From Aldrovandia affinis (Eukaryota; Chordata; Actinopteri; Notacanthiformes; Halosauridae): a stretch of 64,000 bases of DNA. Location: NCBI GenBank assembly GCA_029706075.1, contig JAINUG010000176.1, positions 124,001-188,000 on the forward strand, given 5' to 3'. The notes under the pieces are model-generated. The model saw nothing but the letters and a program-made list of their open reading frames with translations. It made no database searches and was not told the origin of the DNA. A program made the position numbers and the translations under genes. Numbering within the stretch: the first letter of the stretch is position 1; every line of letters starts with the position of its first letter. This document shows, one piece after another, positions 1 through 12,574 of the stretch.

Positions 1-225
1 GCTTGCTGTGCGACATGTGTGGGCATGTTCCATGTACTGCTTGTGTCCCACTGTGTCTCAGTGTCTCACAATGTCTCACTTTCTGCCACTGTGTTTCACT
101 GTCTCCCTCTGTGTTTCACTGTCTCCCTGTTGTCTCATTATGTGCCTTGAATGCAGAATTATGTATGCAGAAGAAAACTCCCACTGTACTGCGACTTGGG
201 TTTGTTGAAAGGCCCATAACAATAA

Positions 226-226
<1 letters not shown>
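1..226. repeat. Degenerate CT/GT-rich tandem tract
   Basis: Around 40-145 the motif ctcactgtctc/gtgtttcactg recurs with variation, a decayed minisatellite. No gene is visible. Confidence 0.5.

Positions 227-257
<31 letters not shown>
227..257. repeat. (TTA)n microsatellite
   Basis: About ten uninterrupted TTA units. The sequence looks like the A/T-rich tail of a lost retroelement, but no body is recognisable next to it. Confidence 0.9.
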
Positions 258-390
258 GAAGTGCTGGACCACAGCAACACAGGGGCCCAGAGCTACAACA
301 AGGTCAGCCTGGATTTCAGATGAGGTGGGAGTCCAGTTCAGTCCTGTCTAGTCACCTACCTATCCAGCACTTGCTCTCAATGATCTGGTG

Positions 391-497
391 TGCTGTTGCT
401 GTTGATGTTGCTGTTGATGTTGCTGTTGATGTTGCTGTTGTTGTTTCTGTTGTTGTTTCTGTTGTTGTTTTTGTCATTGTTGTTGCTGTTTCTTTTG
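391..497. repeat. Minisatellite, GTTGATGTTGCT units
   Basis: Tandem 12-bp units (gttgatgttgct) decay into GTT/TTC-rich variants. Long open frames through it on both strands are low-complexity artefacts. Confidence 0.85.
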
Positions 498-1671
498 ATG
501 TTGTTGTATCGCAGCATATACTCTGTAGATCTACACTTTTCAGGATCAGGGGGTCCGCATGCCTCATACTGTGCAATCTATCTCCTGTGGCTCAGTCAGT
601 AAATGCACTCAACCCGAGCACAGGCTGGGCCCTAAAACCTAGACATCGCTGGTTCATGCCTTGGCTATGTCACTTTACAATGCTGACCTGAGGTCTGCAG
701 AGGCAGGACACCTGGGGCAGGGTGAGTTTTAGTCAGCCAGGGTTTCTCAGGTTACTGCTACATTAGCTCATCTAAATAATATGCGAGGGGCTCACAGGCT
801 ACCAGTGAGAGATACACCTCTCCTCAAATCAGCACTGTATCTCCTATAGTACTGTGTGGCTTGTAGTGTTGAAAGCAATTACTGGCTCTTGGGTAGGTGC
901 ATTGGAGTAGCGCAAACTGCAATGCTCCTTGAGTACCTATATGGGTGGCACAGATTTAAAAATAGAGATAAAAAAGTTAAAAACAACAACAACAAATACA
1001 ATCCTCCATGTGCCTGAACTCCACTCAGAATCCTAGCTCCAGAGGAGCTCCTGGGGGTGAGAGAAATGCCATGCGGTGCTACAAGAACAAACACCAAAAC
1101 CACACTACTGAAAAAAAGCTGGATGGTGTGAATGGGAAGAAGGAAGGTATAGTGGTGTAGAGTTTCACACAACAGTGTGCGTAGTTAAAGCAGTAGTAAA
1201 GCAGTAACACTACAGTCAGGCCGCTATGACCCTATTAACACTACAGTGAGGACCGTGTCACAGTAAACAGCAGGGTGCTGACAGGTGCAAACAGCGCCCG
1301 CCTCCTCAATGATTAACTGGTCTCAGCCTGGTCTGTGTGTTTCTGTGTGTTTACTTTCACATACCCCCCCACTGACTTGTCCTCCCCTGCAATGGGTAAC
1401 AGTTTAAAATAGAAGAATCCAGTTTCTAGAGATAAGAGAAGCCACGCTGCTGTTTTGAAATGCTCCACTGTGTTGGGAAAATGAGGGCATCTGTTGATTG
1501 TTGGTCTGATTGATAGGAGGAGTGTCGTGGGCCCATCATACATGGGTTCATTTGGGGGTTGAGTACGTGCTCCAAGTGGGAGATGTTTGGAGGAGTGCTG
1601 AAAAGTAATATGTGGTGATATGAGAGCGAAGGTATGAGGAGTACATAGTTTGATGTTAAAGCACACATATA

Positions 1672-2032
1672 CAGGTAACTGCCAAAATAAAGGAAAAACC
1701 AACATAAAGTGTCTTAATAGGGTGTTGGGCCACCACAAACTGCCAGAACAGCTTCAATGTGACTTGGCATAGATTCTACAGTGTCTGGAACTCTTTGGAG
1801 GGATGCCACACCATTCTTCCATGAGAAATTCCATAATTTGGTTTTGTTGATAGGTGGTCTAGGTGCCACTCCAGAATCTCCCATAAGCGTTCAATTGGGT
1901 TTAGGTCTGGTGCCTGAGATGGCCATGGCATATGCTTTACATTGTTCTCATGCTCATCAAACCATCCAGTCACCACTCATGCCCTGTGGATGTCACCCTG
2001 GGATGGTGTCACCCTTCATCACCATAAGATGA
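1672..2032 (-). mobile_element. Tc1-like transposon relic A (terminal repeat and transposase end)
   Basis: The end starts caggtaactgccaaaataaa, a terminal repeat that recurs at 40545 and 43278. The minus strand at 1776-1976 encodes a transposase C-terminal piece with WPSQAPDLNPIERLWE, the block holding the last catalytic acidic residue of Tc1 enzymes. Everything upstream of that in the transposase is lost, so the element is dead. Confidence 0.8.
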
Positions 2033-2128
2033 AGGTGATAACTGAAAATGGCTTTGTATTTATTGTTTTGTGTTAAGTGTTTACCTTGCCCTCTAAGGGG
2101 TTGAGTAGACCTTAACCATGCCAGGGAA

Positions 2129-2338
2129 ATGCAGATAACATTATATTACATACATCCTTATCCAGAGTGACTTACAATTACTTTACATACAATCAATTTA
2201 CAGCTGGATGTTTATTGAAGCAATTCAAGTTAAGCATCTTGCTCACGGGTACAATGGCAGTGCCCCAGCGGGAATCAAACCTACAACCTTTGGGTTGCAA
2301 GACTAGTTCCCTAACAATTATACTACACTATCCCCCAT
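2129..2338 (-). repeat. Dispersed fish repeat (LINE-tail/tRNA-like type)
   Basis: The order of blocks (acatccttatccagagtgac..., gcatcttgctcac..., gcagtgccccagcgggaatc..., ggttgcaagactagttccct) matches a repeat commonly seen in fish genomes. It begins with a variant of the L2-type tail and ends in a tRNA-like block. Not a functional tRNA. Confidence 0.5.
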
Positions 2339-2439
2339 ACCATTACAAAGCTGCCGGAACCACCAGTCTCTCACCAATCAGTGAGAAAATGTATAGTCTA
2401 CTTTTATGTGGCTGAATTGAAATGAGGTGCTACCGGCAA

Positions 2440-2985
2440 CTTTTATAGATTGCCTGGTTTATTATATGCTCCTTCAATTTACAAACCTGTTCTGAAGTGA
2501 AGGTGTCAGCATTAATCTTCACATCTGAAGGCTTCACACAGGTGGCTTTTGGGGTGGGCAGCTGTGCCCTAGAGTCTGGTGTGAATCCCTGATGGCTGAG
2601 GCCAGCTGATCTTCACACTATTGCACCTGCTGTACAGGGCAGTGTGTAGGCTCATCTTCTGATTTTGTTGTGGCTTTGGGTCTGCCAGATCTCTTCCTAT
2701 CAGAGTTTCCTTCAGTTTCCAAGTGCCTTTTGATTGTGTAGGAAACTACTCACTGCCAATTTTTTTTTTTTTTTCATTCAGTTTTTGGTACATTTTACAT
2801 TTTTACATTTTAAGCATTTAGCAGACGCTCTTATCCAGAGCGACTTACAAGATGGTAACCTAAACTTTTTTTTTTTAAACCTCTGGCAGTTTAGCGCTAC
2901 ATTTGTACCATTTCAGGTTATTTACTGGACTTGGTTAAATTTCAGTAAAAACTGGAAAATGGAGGTGTTCTAAAACTTTTGACCA
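2440..2985. mobile_element. Tc1-like relic B with a nested L2 fragment
   Basis: The right end (tggaggtgttctaaaacttt, 2960-2980) is the inverse of the terminal repeat seen at 47583. The block aacctctggcagttta is also shared with 47690 and 47850. A 65-bp L2-type LINE tail (about 2788-2852) sits inside it. No usable transposase frame remains. Confidence 0.6.
2788..2852 (-). mobile_element. L2-type LINE 3' tail fragment
   Basis: Contains gcatttagcagacgctctta followed by tccagagcgacttacaag, the reverse complement of the L2-type 3' end that recurs at 14010, 18480, 21200 and 45175. Confidence 0.8.
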
Positions 2986-3035
2986 GTTGGCTGCCTTTTC
3001 ATGTCTGAATATGATTTTTTGCTTGCCTTTGCCTC

Positions 3036-3392
3036 CCGTTTTCTCCCGTTTTCTCCCAATTTAGTAGCCAATTACACCCTCTATTTTTCATGTAAATCCC
3101 CCCCTCGTAATTGTGAGTTTGTTGCCGTATCCCTGTGACCAGCAGTAGCTAGTGACAAAGGCGAAGTATCGTCTCCAAGCTGTCGACCATAACTCCAGTA
3201 CTCCAGAACCACTCCTATACGCAGCAAACTCATATCGGCTTCCCTCTCCCCTCCCTGGGGCAGACAGCCAATTGCCGCCCCCTAGTGGCACTCCTGGCCA
3301 GAGTCGACTCTGGCGTGGTCGGTGGAATCGAACCCCAGTTGCAGTGGCCAGTGTCGAACGTTGTAACCGCTAGACCACCCAGGAGGTCTACC
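3036..3392 (-). mobile_element. tRNA-Glu-like SINE, copy 1 (family 1)
   Basis: Read on the minus strand it starts with a tRNA-like head (A box region tggtctagcgg, B box ggttcgattcc), then a core around ggcaattggctgtctgcccc, and ends in a tail containing aattggctactaaattggg. The head resembles tRNA-Glu. The same layout recurs at 12172, 20169, 36273 and 47098. This older copy has many substitutions and no clear target duplication. Confidence 0.8.
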
Positions 3393-6300
3393 TCTCTTTT
3401 TTCCCCATACATTCTTCATATTCCTTTTTGTGATAACTTCTCAAATGATGGAACAGATTAGACGTATTCAGATCTGCCACCGGGAGCGCTTCTTTACAGT
3501 GCTTGCAGAACACTCCTCCTTTCTGCTCTTTGTCAGCTCCTTAGTAACCAAAGTAGGTTGTAAAAAGGCCAAACGAATGCAGGAAGTATTCTCCATGCAG
3601 CAACGTTATAGCCTAACCGCAATCATCAACATTTGTACATTTTCCACAATTAATAATTGAAATTACGACAACGGTGTAAAATTCGGTGCTGTTTTTGTTG
3701 ACACTGTCAAGCAAGGAAAATGTTGGCTGTGTGGGCACATTACAAGGTGTTGGAGAAAGACAGCCGATTTGCTATTTTTAACAAATGCTCCAGTGAGATT
3801 TCAAGAGGAGGGAACTCAAGCAACTCTCTAGTTGGAGATGACTCCTGCTGTACAGAGCAGCGTAGTTCCCACAGGTAATAAGTGCAATCAATCCTCTCTG
3901 TGTAAAACCGCATGCAGTGCTGTGCTGTGAGTCTTTACCTGTGTCAGCACAGGCTGGACTTCTTCAGGCAAACACTATCCTTTTAGCTTCAGTGGTAACT
4001 GCTGTGTCTCTCCAAACCAAAACATCACAATCCACAGAGCATTCCAGTGCCTTTCAGAAACAGTTTGCTGTTCACCAAGGAGCAAAGGAATTTGGCTGTG
4101 TTGAAAATGCAGCTGTGTTGCTGTTATATTTGTATGTATATATAGCTTTTTTATCCCAAATGAAAGGGCCATGGTTATGGAATTGAATGAACCCTGTCTG
4201 TCTATGCTGCATGGGGGCTCTGCAGGGTGAGACAGAGTTTGCTGGGACCTAGGAGTGAGGGAGAATAGGGCAGGCTGTGTCAATAGAGGGTCAGCAGCAG
4301 GGGGGGGGGGGGTGGCGGCAGGCAGAGCTCAAAGGTCAGAAGCTACTCCGGCCCGGTTATCCCGTCAGAGGAAGAGAAATGGCGAATCCTGTTAGCCGCC
4401 CCCAGGCACGTCCTGAGAGCAGCTCTGAGGGCTGATAGGAGAGTTAAGCCTCAGCACTCTGCCTCTCATTAACTTGACAGCCGGCAGCACTCCCTGCACA
4501 TTCTGGAGCCGGCGCGGCATGGGGCCAGCCCACCTTTCTGTTATGCTCAGTGCCCCGCCCCTAGCCCATATTGCTGCTCTGTCCCACACCTTGGACAGAG
4601 TGGGCAGGTATGTCTTGTCTGTTGACAAGCTCACCTCTGCTGATGGGCCTCGGTAGGATGCTTGGATCATTATGCCATGGGCGAACCAGGGGACCCTCTC
4701 CTGTTGCTATAATTTAGCTTCATGCTGTCAAGCCCAAGCTACCGTAATGTAAATACCTCTACCTGCACACATACTTTGGGACATGAGTGTGTTTGAGAGA
4801 GTGAGTTTTTTTGTGAGATAGTAAGTTGTGTGTGTCTGACAGAGTGTGTGTGTGTTTGCATGTGAGAGAAAGTGTGAGTGATTTTGCAGATGTGTGTGTT
4901 GTGGTGCCCGGAATAGTGCTTTGTTTCTTTATGTCTGTCTGATTAGGGGGGAAGGGGGTGGGTGCATGGCTGGGGGAACATTCAGCACCCAGTCCTTTGT
5001 GAACCATGGGGGTCTGGCTGAGGAATGTGTGTGTGAGATCGAGGAGCAGAAACGTAGAGAAACAGAGTGATAGAGAGAGAGGGAGAGAGAGACTGGGGGA
5101 GAGAGGGAGAGGAACAGGGAGAGGGTGAGAGAGAGAGAGAAGGGGGGATCAGGTGCAGTCAACAAAGAATCATGATCATAAGGAGGGTATAATGTTCCCC
5201 TCACTCAGGGAAACTATCCCGGGGGAAGTCCACAGCTCCAGCTGCTTTGATAATATGCAGCATAACCCCCACGTATCCCACACCTCTCATTAACCACCCC
5301 CCAACTTTCCCAGCGTATTAAAACAAATGGTCCATGGTTCATGGAGTCATTTACTAATTGGGTGGAATTTAGCATTGGATTTGGAAGCTCTCACCAAATC
5401 CCTGCTTGCCTCAGATTTACATTTAAGAGAGATGCATAAATGCTGTAGTTTGTATTCACAAACAGGGACACACTATTCATGATATGATACCAGCATTCAC
5501 CCCTGCCTGAGGTTTCTGAACTGACTATTGGACTGGGGTGGCAGGGACTGTGTTGTTCTGTGTGGACTTTAGGTCAGACACAGTAACCTAATTCCCATCT
5601 ACACTTCTAGGTAGAGTTGATTTTAGCTATGCTCTTTACCCCCCTCTCCCAGATCAGTTGGTAATCTGTTTTTATCTATTATGCCATGTGCTGCACTCTG
5701 CTTTTCGCCACTGCCATGTCATTGAGTCAGTAACGGCCTCTGCTGCTGCCCCTCTCCTGTTCTGAAGACACACTCAGCAGTTCCTAGGCAATGTCCCCAA
5801 ACGACTGTCTCTCCAGGGGTTTGGCTCCTGTGCCAGAAAGGTGCCTGGTTGGCTGGGAATACCTGCTCATAGATCTTGGCTGTGGCTCTCGTGAAAGGGT
5901 CTTCACTCAGTCTGGGAAAACCATGTCCACCACATGCCACTCCACACAGCAAGCCTTGTAATCTGGGTCTTAGCAGCTCCTGGAAAGTCCTACCCAATGG
6001 GAAGAAGCTTTTTTTGGGTACTCAGACCCTGACCATGCCGGGGGTCTGGTGCACCAGCTTCTCTCTTCTGTTGCAGACAACCCTCTAAGTAGATCTAGCA
6101 GTTTTTTGTGTTAAATTCACTCACCAGGCATTGTTGCTGGGGCTAGGGGTGTCGAGGTTGTCAAGGTTGTTTGGGCTGGATTCTTCCCTGAAGGTATGTT
6201 GGCGGTCTCTGTATAAGCCTCCCATAGAGATGTATACAGCTGATCTACAGTGGAGGGTTATTGATGGAGCTATAGCTGTGAACAGACATGTGGCTCACCT

Positions 6301-9300
6301 TGATCCAATGGTGGGGCGTCTTTGAAAATCAGGTGATCTTAGGTGACTTAACTGCTCACTTAAGCTGTTTGTAGGGCAGCAGCAGAAGGTGGTTTTAGTG
6401 AATTACTTGTCTGAAAAATTAGCAATCTGGGAAAGCTAGTAAGAATTGCATTACGGGGATTGGCACAGTGGATCAGGACCATGACAGTAGGGTTGGTTAA
6501 GGCTTGGTTAGAGTCTCTCGCTCTCCCTCCCTCTCTTTGTGTGTTTTGTTTACCCCTGTTCTGTAAGCCTGTTCTGACAGGTCAGCAAGGCCAAGGCCTT
6601 GGCTATGCTGCCAGGCTGATGGGGAGATGAGGGTCTGGGCAGAGATAACGCTCCATTGGCCTGAGGGGAGGGAGAGGAGCCGCCAAATGTCTCTGCTGAA
6701 TACAGATACAGCACAGCCAGCTCAGGCAGTCATTTCTCTTTCTACCTCTAATATCCTTCCATCACTCTCTTTATTACCGCTCTTGTCTCTCCCCTCTCTG
6801 TCATCCTCTTCACTCAAGCTCACTCCACCCGTGTTGCTCTCTTCCTCTTTATCTCTCTATCTCTCCTCTCTCGCACTCTTTGTCCTCTCAACCCCCTACC
6901 CAGGAATGTTTGAGATTTGTGATGTTTCTTTGGGTCGGATCCTCCTTTGCAGTGTGGTATTGATGGGGAGTTGTGGGGATAGAGTGTCTCATTACACACA
7001 CCTGACTCTTAACCCACTGTTCACCTGAGGTCACCAGACCAGAGGGATATAAACATGCTCCAGCACTGACATTCAGCCCTCCCCACAGAGGTGTAGACCA
7101 ATTCTTCTTTCATGCATTGATCCTAGTTCAGTATATACTCATTATTCAAAATGTTTTGGATAAGGATTATGTGCTGGAAAGCTGATCCTAGGTCATTGTT
7201 GTGGGTAGAGTACCCAGAGATTTCCTTAGTACTGGATTGTACGCACAAGGTGCGATCGGATTCAGGTCTTTGGTCTTTGATTATCTAATTATCTCACGTG
7301 ACTTTTGTGCTTCACACAAAGTGATCTGTTAGTCACCTACCTGGATGAGGTCATCCACTCATTGAATACATGGCACTGTGGTTATTATTGTTACCACAGT
7401 CCTACCTAACTTAGTGCAAAATAATTGTGTGGTGTGTGTGTGTACATACAAATATGCTTATGTATATGTATGAGTTTGTCTGTGTTTGCATGAGACTGCC
7501 TATGTTTCTGTGTGTTTATGTGTGTGAACTGTCTTTGTCTGTGACTCTCCTCTGAAGTGCTGGGTTTAGGAGTTGCATCTTGATTGGTTCCTGAGGCTAC
7601 AGAGTGCAGGCAGGTGTGGTGGTCTGATAACGATGTTTGTGTTTGGCCCTAAGGTGGCAGTTTGGTCATCGTCAGCAGTCTGTTTCCATTCACATTGGGA
7701 GCTTAATCACGGCCCAAAGTGTCCCACACACAGATGTCCCCCCTATGATGAAGTGTTTTTGGAAGGGCCTGGGCAAAGTCATGTTTGGCACTCAGGAGGT
7801 ATTGGTATGAGAGAAGAGTGTATTTCTACCTGTTAATTTTTACTGGGAGTCCTTTTACGTGAGTTTTTTCCTGTCTTGGTGTCTTGCAGTTTTTATTGTT
7901 TTTCTCAGTGCTTCTCAGTTTTGTCTGTGTTCTTCTCCAACATTTCTCTGTTTCTCATTGTTTTCCTGGTTCCAGTTTTTCTTAAATTGTATCGGTTCTT
8001 TTCAGTTTGTCCCCCAGTTTCTCAGGTTCTCTTGTCTTTTCCCTCTCTTTGTTTCTCTGTTGTTCTGAGTTTATAAGCATTGTCATTCTCTGTTCCCCAG
8101 TCTTGTGAGTTGAGTCAGAGCCCCACACTCAAGCATCTCTTTGATCTGTTCACTTCTTCCTTATTTGGTGGTCCTTGACCCAAAACAACAAAACAAGAAG
8201 AAAAATGAGGAAAAATGCCAAGACGGCACCACTGTTTGTGGAGGCCCCAGCAGGGGTGTGGGTCTGCTTTTAAAAAAAACACTGGGAGCAACTCAGATGT
8301 CCATCAGCACTCTGCATGTTATCTTGTATTTGCTTAGGTAGCGAGCAGTCGACAAGATCCTCTATTGTTGTTTCTACTTTCACTCCTACACACTCTCGAG
8401 TCCAAAGCGCTTGAAACAGCGACTGTACAGAGATATGCACCAAGAATGGTGGGTGGTAGATATCATATTTTGATCCTGTTACTTTTTTTACTCAGTATTT
8501 CTTGGATCATTTTGAAGGCAGTCTTTTATTTCATGATGTTTTGAACCTAACCCCCTCTGAGTCAGTTACTGTCAGTGATGGGGAGGTTTCTAAGAGGTGT
8601 CTGCTGTGGTTCCTGTCAGCTGAGGGATGGAGAGAGGCCACGTATGTGACATCAAATCCCACCCGCACCTTTCCAGGCCTCCTTTCAGATCAGGTCTATA
8701 AAGAAAGAGTGAGAGTGTGCAAGCCATCCTGTGGCCTTTGTCCAGGAGCCAGTTCTGAAGGCCCTGAACAAAGACAATGTATAGATGCCAACCTCAGTCT
8801 CCAACTGCACAAATGGGCACTCAAACTTTTCACAGGGGAAAATCCACTGATGATAAGTGAGGGGCCTGTGCCCCAATCCTAAAGAGTTACGCTCAATGTA
8901 TGAATCTGTCACCACTGGAGACAGATCATCCGACCCTGTATTGTGAGATCTTGTCGTGTCATATTATGTTGTGTTGTTGTGTGGTGTGACGTGTTGTGTT
9001 GTGAGATTTGTGGTGATGAGTTGCTGTGGTCCTGTCAGGCAAGCTGGTGGAAAATTACCTCTGTAGTAAGGTCACTGCACAGTGGCCCATAGTCTGGATC
9101 AAAAGCGTCTCCCCTGTTGATGCTGTAGAAATGCTCTGCTCTCTGTCTCAGGCTTTGAGGAGTTTTATTGATTGTGCTCCAAGGCTCCACAGCTCCGTGT
9201 CTGGTCTGGCCTCTCCAGTCAGGAGGTCTGTGGCTGTAAGATGTTTGTCATATGGAATTATGGTCCTGGAAAGTGACCCTCAATATCTATAGGCTCTGTT

Positions 9301-9751
9301 CACCCAGCAATGTCCCTATGATCACCTGAACCAACTCTTCAACATCTTTATGGAATTGATTGAACATCCTGTTAAATGTCCTGTTTTATTTTCCTCTACC
9401 TGTCACACTCACATGCACACAGACACACACCTGCAGTACTGCTGAAATTCCCCCTTCTATTGTACCTCAACACACATGTATACGTGCTTAGATATTTATA
9501 TGCAGACCTTCACAACCTCTGTTATCTCTGCAAACATGCACACTAGGGTGGTCCAAAAAAATGAATTACCAAATTTCCTTTCTCCACAAGGGTATTTTTA
9601 TTAGTTTATACATAACTGAAAAGCACACAACATTTTTCTCCCAAAGAATGGTATTTAGGGGTCGCCCCATGTTGCACTCATAAATCAGGAGTCCCACATA
9701 GCAGAAAACAATCCTGCACTTGAAAGACTTCGACATTAGAGCTGTCTTTGA
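3393..9751. other. Intergenic DNA without recognisable genes
   Basis: I see no splice-flanked exon with a recognisable protein family. There is a 13-base G run at 4300-4312, GT-rich sequence at 4830-4900, purine-rich sequence at 5046-5145 and CT-rich sequence at 6765-6895. The longest open frame, 8502-8882 (+, 126 codons), has no domain, no repeats and no visible coding signature. Confidence 0.6.
5046..5145. repeat. GA-rich simple repeat
   Basis: Imperfect (GA)n and (GGGA)n purine tract on the + strand. Confidence 0.85.
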
Positions 9752-9753
9752 TG

Positions 9754-9795
<42 letters not shown>

Positions 9796-11104
9796 TTTTA
9801 TTTATATAGCACACTTTAAAATACAGAGAAATCTCAAGATGCTTTACAACAGATACCATTTAAAAACAACAAAAAGAGAGAAGGGGGGGAAAAGAGCAAT
9901 ACAAATACATACAATTTAATTGTCCTATACACATAATATAATAAAAGATACACATCATTATTTTTTCTTAAAAAGATGGGCTGAAAAGCTGGTATGGGTG
10001 TTCATTTTGTGGTTCTGTGCAATTTAAAGTGAAGTTTAGTGGTTTGGAAAAGCAGAGATTAAAAGGTGAGTCTTAAATTGTGTCTTGAAAGTGGTGAGAG
10101 AGCTGGAAGTCCTGATGTGACATGGGAGCTGATTCCAAAGGCGTGGTGCCAGGGGACAGAAAACCCAGTCCCCCATGGTGTGGAGGTGGGTTCTGGGGAC
10201 AGTGAGGGGGTTGGAGGTGAAATAGCTGGATCTGAGGGCTCAGGTAGTTGTCTGGGGAGTGAGAAGGTTTTGGAGGTAGATGGGGCTGTTTCCAGTGATG
10301 GATCCAGAATTCAACAGGGAGCTAGTGAAGAGCAGCCAGAATTGAGGTGATGTGGTTTGATTTTCTTGTCCTGGTGAGAATACGGGCGGCACTGTTTTGT
10401 ATGCACTGTAGGTGTTGAATGGTTTTGGATGGTAAGCCGGCAAACAGAGAGTTACAGTAATCAAGTCTAGATGAGATTAATGCGTGCACCAGTTTTTCTG
10501 CGTCGGGCTTGCTAAGGGATTATCGTAACCTAGCAATGTTTTTGAGATGAAAGAATAAGGTTTTGCAAGTGCTGTTGATGTGGGCTTCAAAGGAAAGTGC
10601 AAGTGCTTCAAAATCAAACTTAACTCCAAGATTAGTGACTATGGCAGAGAGGGGAATGAAATGTCCATTAACTGAGATAAGTAGGTTGCCAGCCTTTTTG
10701 GTTTGGTGTAGGGTGCCAATAAGAATGGCTTCAGATTTGCTGCTGTTGAGTTGTAGGTAGTTATTGTGCATCCATGTCTGGATTTCATTGAGACAGGTGG
10801 TGAGTCGTGAAATGGCCAGGTGGGGGTCAGGGGAGGTTTGTAGGTAGATTTGCGCGTCATCAGCGTAACATTGAAAGGAGATGTGGTGGTGTCTAAGTAT
10901 GGAACCAAGGGGAAGCATGAATATGAGGAAGAGGATGGGCCCCAGTACTGATCCCTGTGGGACCCCAGAGGAAATAGGGCAGGTGTTGGATGAAAATGTT
11001 CCCAGGGAGACAAACTCTTTCCTGTCAATGAGGTAGGAAGCGAAGCATTTATGTGCAGTGCCAGTGATGCCTATGTCCTGGAGACGCTGGAGCAAAATGG
11101 AATC
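9752..11104 (-). mobile_element. 5'-truncated LINE with (ATT)n tail
   Basis: On the minus strand the element ends in an (ATT)n tail (9752-9794), as many CR1/L2-like LINEs do. Going inward, 10520-11095 encodes a reverse transcriptase piece with GVPQGSVLGPILF (motif B), CYADDAQIYL (motif C, the YADD catalytic aspartates) and LNSSKSEAI. 10240-10464 carries decayed C-terminal sequence. It is cut off at 11104 before motif A, so it is a dead copy. Confidence 0.85.
10520..11095 (-). pseudogene. Partial LINE reverse transcriptase (motifs B and C only)
   Basis: A 191-codon frame covers the palm and thumb of a non-LTR reverse transcriptase. GVPQGS and YADD are intact. The fingers, motif A and the endonuclease are missing because of 5' truncation, the usual result of target-primed reverse transcription. 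The C-terminal part continues in other frames after 10519. Confidence 0.85.
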
Positions 11105-12154
11105 ATAAAATATTTCTTATTATTACATTTTTATAAATAATATTAATTATTTTAATTATCTGTGTTGACATTTCACTTTTTATTTCATTCATGGATATTG
11201 TCACATTATTTCCTCCATATAAAACATCCCACATAGGACTGTTGAAAATCATTAATTGTCTCAATACTGTTGTCCAAAGTATGAAACCTGGAAAAGTTGT
11301 GTCCAAGTGCTTGGAGAACAATAATAACAGTAAAGATGGAGGAAAAAAAATCTACCACACACTGGATCCCCTGCCAATCTCACCAGCCTGCCCTGGCAAG
11401 AGATCCAGTATTCTGGAGTTTTTTTCACATCCATCTGTCCTGTAGTCTACAATTCCTGTCGGCCTGTGATGCAGTACACCAAGTGAGTGATTTATTTTCA
11501 CCTCTGAATTATTGCACCACCTTGCACCCCTGTGTGTGTAATGCATACCATTCCAGACCTGCCTTCACTGTGCCTCAGGTCAGGTCAGAGATCCTCATCC
11601 AACCTGACCTGCTAGTACCTGTGACAGGCAGGGCCAGGGGCAGACGGAGGGAGGGAGAGAAGGAAAGAGAAGGGGGGCTGTTGGCACATGGAATGGGGAT
11701 CCATAAAGAAATTTCCCATCATTCCATTCCCACACACGTTGGATGAATGGGGCATGAGCAATGCTGTCACAGAAAAGGCCCTCTCTGTTTTCCCCTCTCT
11801 TTCTCCTTCTCTCCTTCCATCTCTGCCCCTGCCTGTGTAACTGTTTTGTGAGCGTCTCTCCTTTTCCTCATATTCCTCCTCCTCTTTATCCCATTTCTTT
11901 CTTTCTTTGTCTTTCTGTTTCTCTGAATAGTCAGCAAGCAGTGGAAATATTAATGACAAAAAGAACAGGAAAACTCTTTGTTTGCCCAGTTCCTTTCATC
12001 CTCAGAGATGTAAATGTAACCAGATCCATGATTGAAAAGCTTGTGGTTGGTGAGTGAAGGGGGGCTTATGGTACAGTGGCCCCTTAAACAGACAGCAGAC
12101 AGATGCAGCATGTTTCATCAGTACTGTGTCTAAGGTGTTCAGTGTCATTTTCTC
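11105..12154. other. AT-rich then CT-rich intergenic DNA
   Basis: Bases 11105-11180 are very AT-rich. 11780-11930 is CT-rich on the + strand, which produces long but meaningless frames on both strands. No gene recognised. Confidence 0.5.
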
Positions 12155-12574
12155 CCTCCCAAGGTATTTCTTTTTTTTTTTTGTTTTTGTTTTTTGTTTC
12201 TGATTTTCTCCCATTTTCTCCCAATTTGGTAGCCAATTAGACCCGCTATTTTATGTCAATCCCCCCCTAGTAATGTGAGTTCGCTGCTGTAGTCCTGTGA
12301 CCGGTAGTGACGAAGGCGAAGTGACGCCTCTTCCGAGACGGCACTCAGCCGAGCCGTCGACCGTAACCCCGGTACTACAGGGCCACTCTACGCAGCGAAC
12401 GTCACGTCGGCTTCCCTCCCCCCTCCCTGGGGCGGACAGCCAATCGCCGCCCCCTGGTGGCACTCCCGGCCAGAGCCGACACTTGGCGAGACGGGGAATT
12501 GAACCCCGGTCTCCGTGGCCAGCGCCGGACGTTGTAACCACTGGACCACGCGGGAGGCCTCCCAAGGTATTTCT
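12155..12574 (-). mobile_element. tRNA-Glu-like SINE, copy 2, with 17-bp target duplication
   Basis: The target duplication cctcccaaggtatttct is perfect at 12155-12171 and 12558-12574. The first bases of the duplication may overlap the SINE start. The minus strand shows the tRNA head (gtggtccagtggttac, ggggttcaattcccc), the core, and a T-rich tail junction at 12171-12190. It is the best-preserved copy of family 1 and looks young. Confidence 0.92.

Noticed and set aside
8502-8882. 126-codon + strand frame as a gene
   Set aside because: No recognisable domain, no splice-flanked neighbours and no codon bias visible by eye. Length is within chance for this much DNA.
12485-12560. tRNA gene on the minus strand (also at 3310-3390, 18390-18465, 20470-20537, 47098-47150, 54000-54105)
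   Set aside because: A-box and B-box words are present, but the acceptor stems do not pair and each lies at the head of a SINE with a common core and tail.
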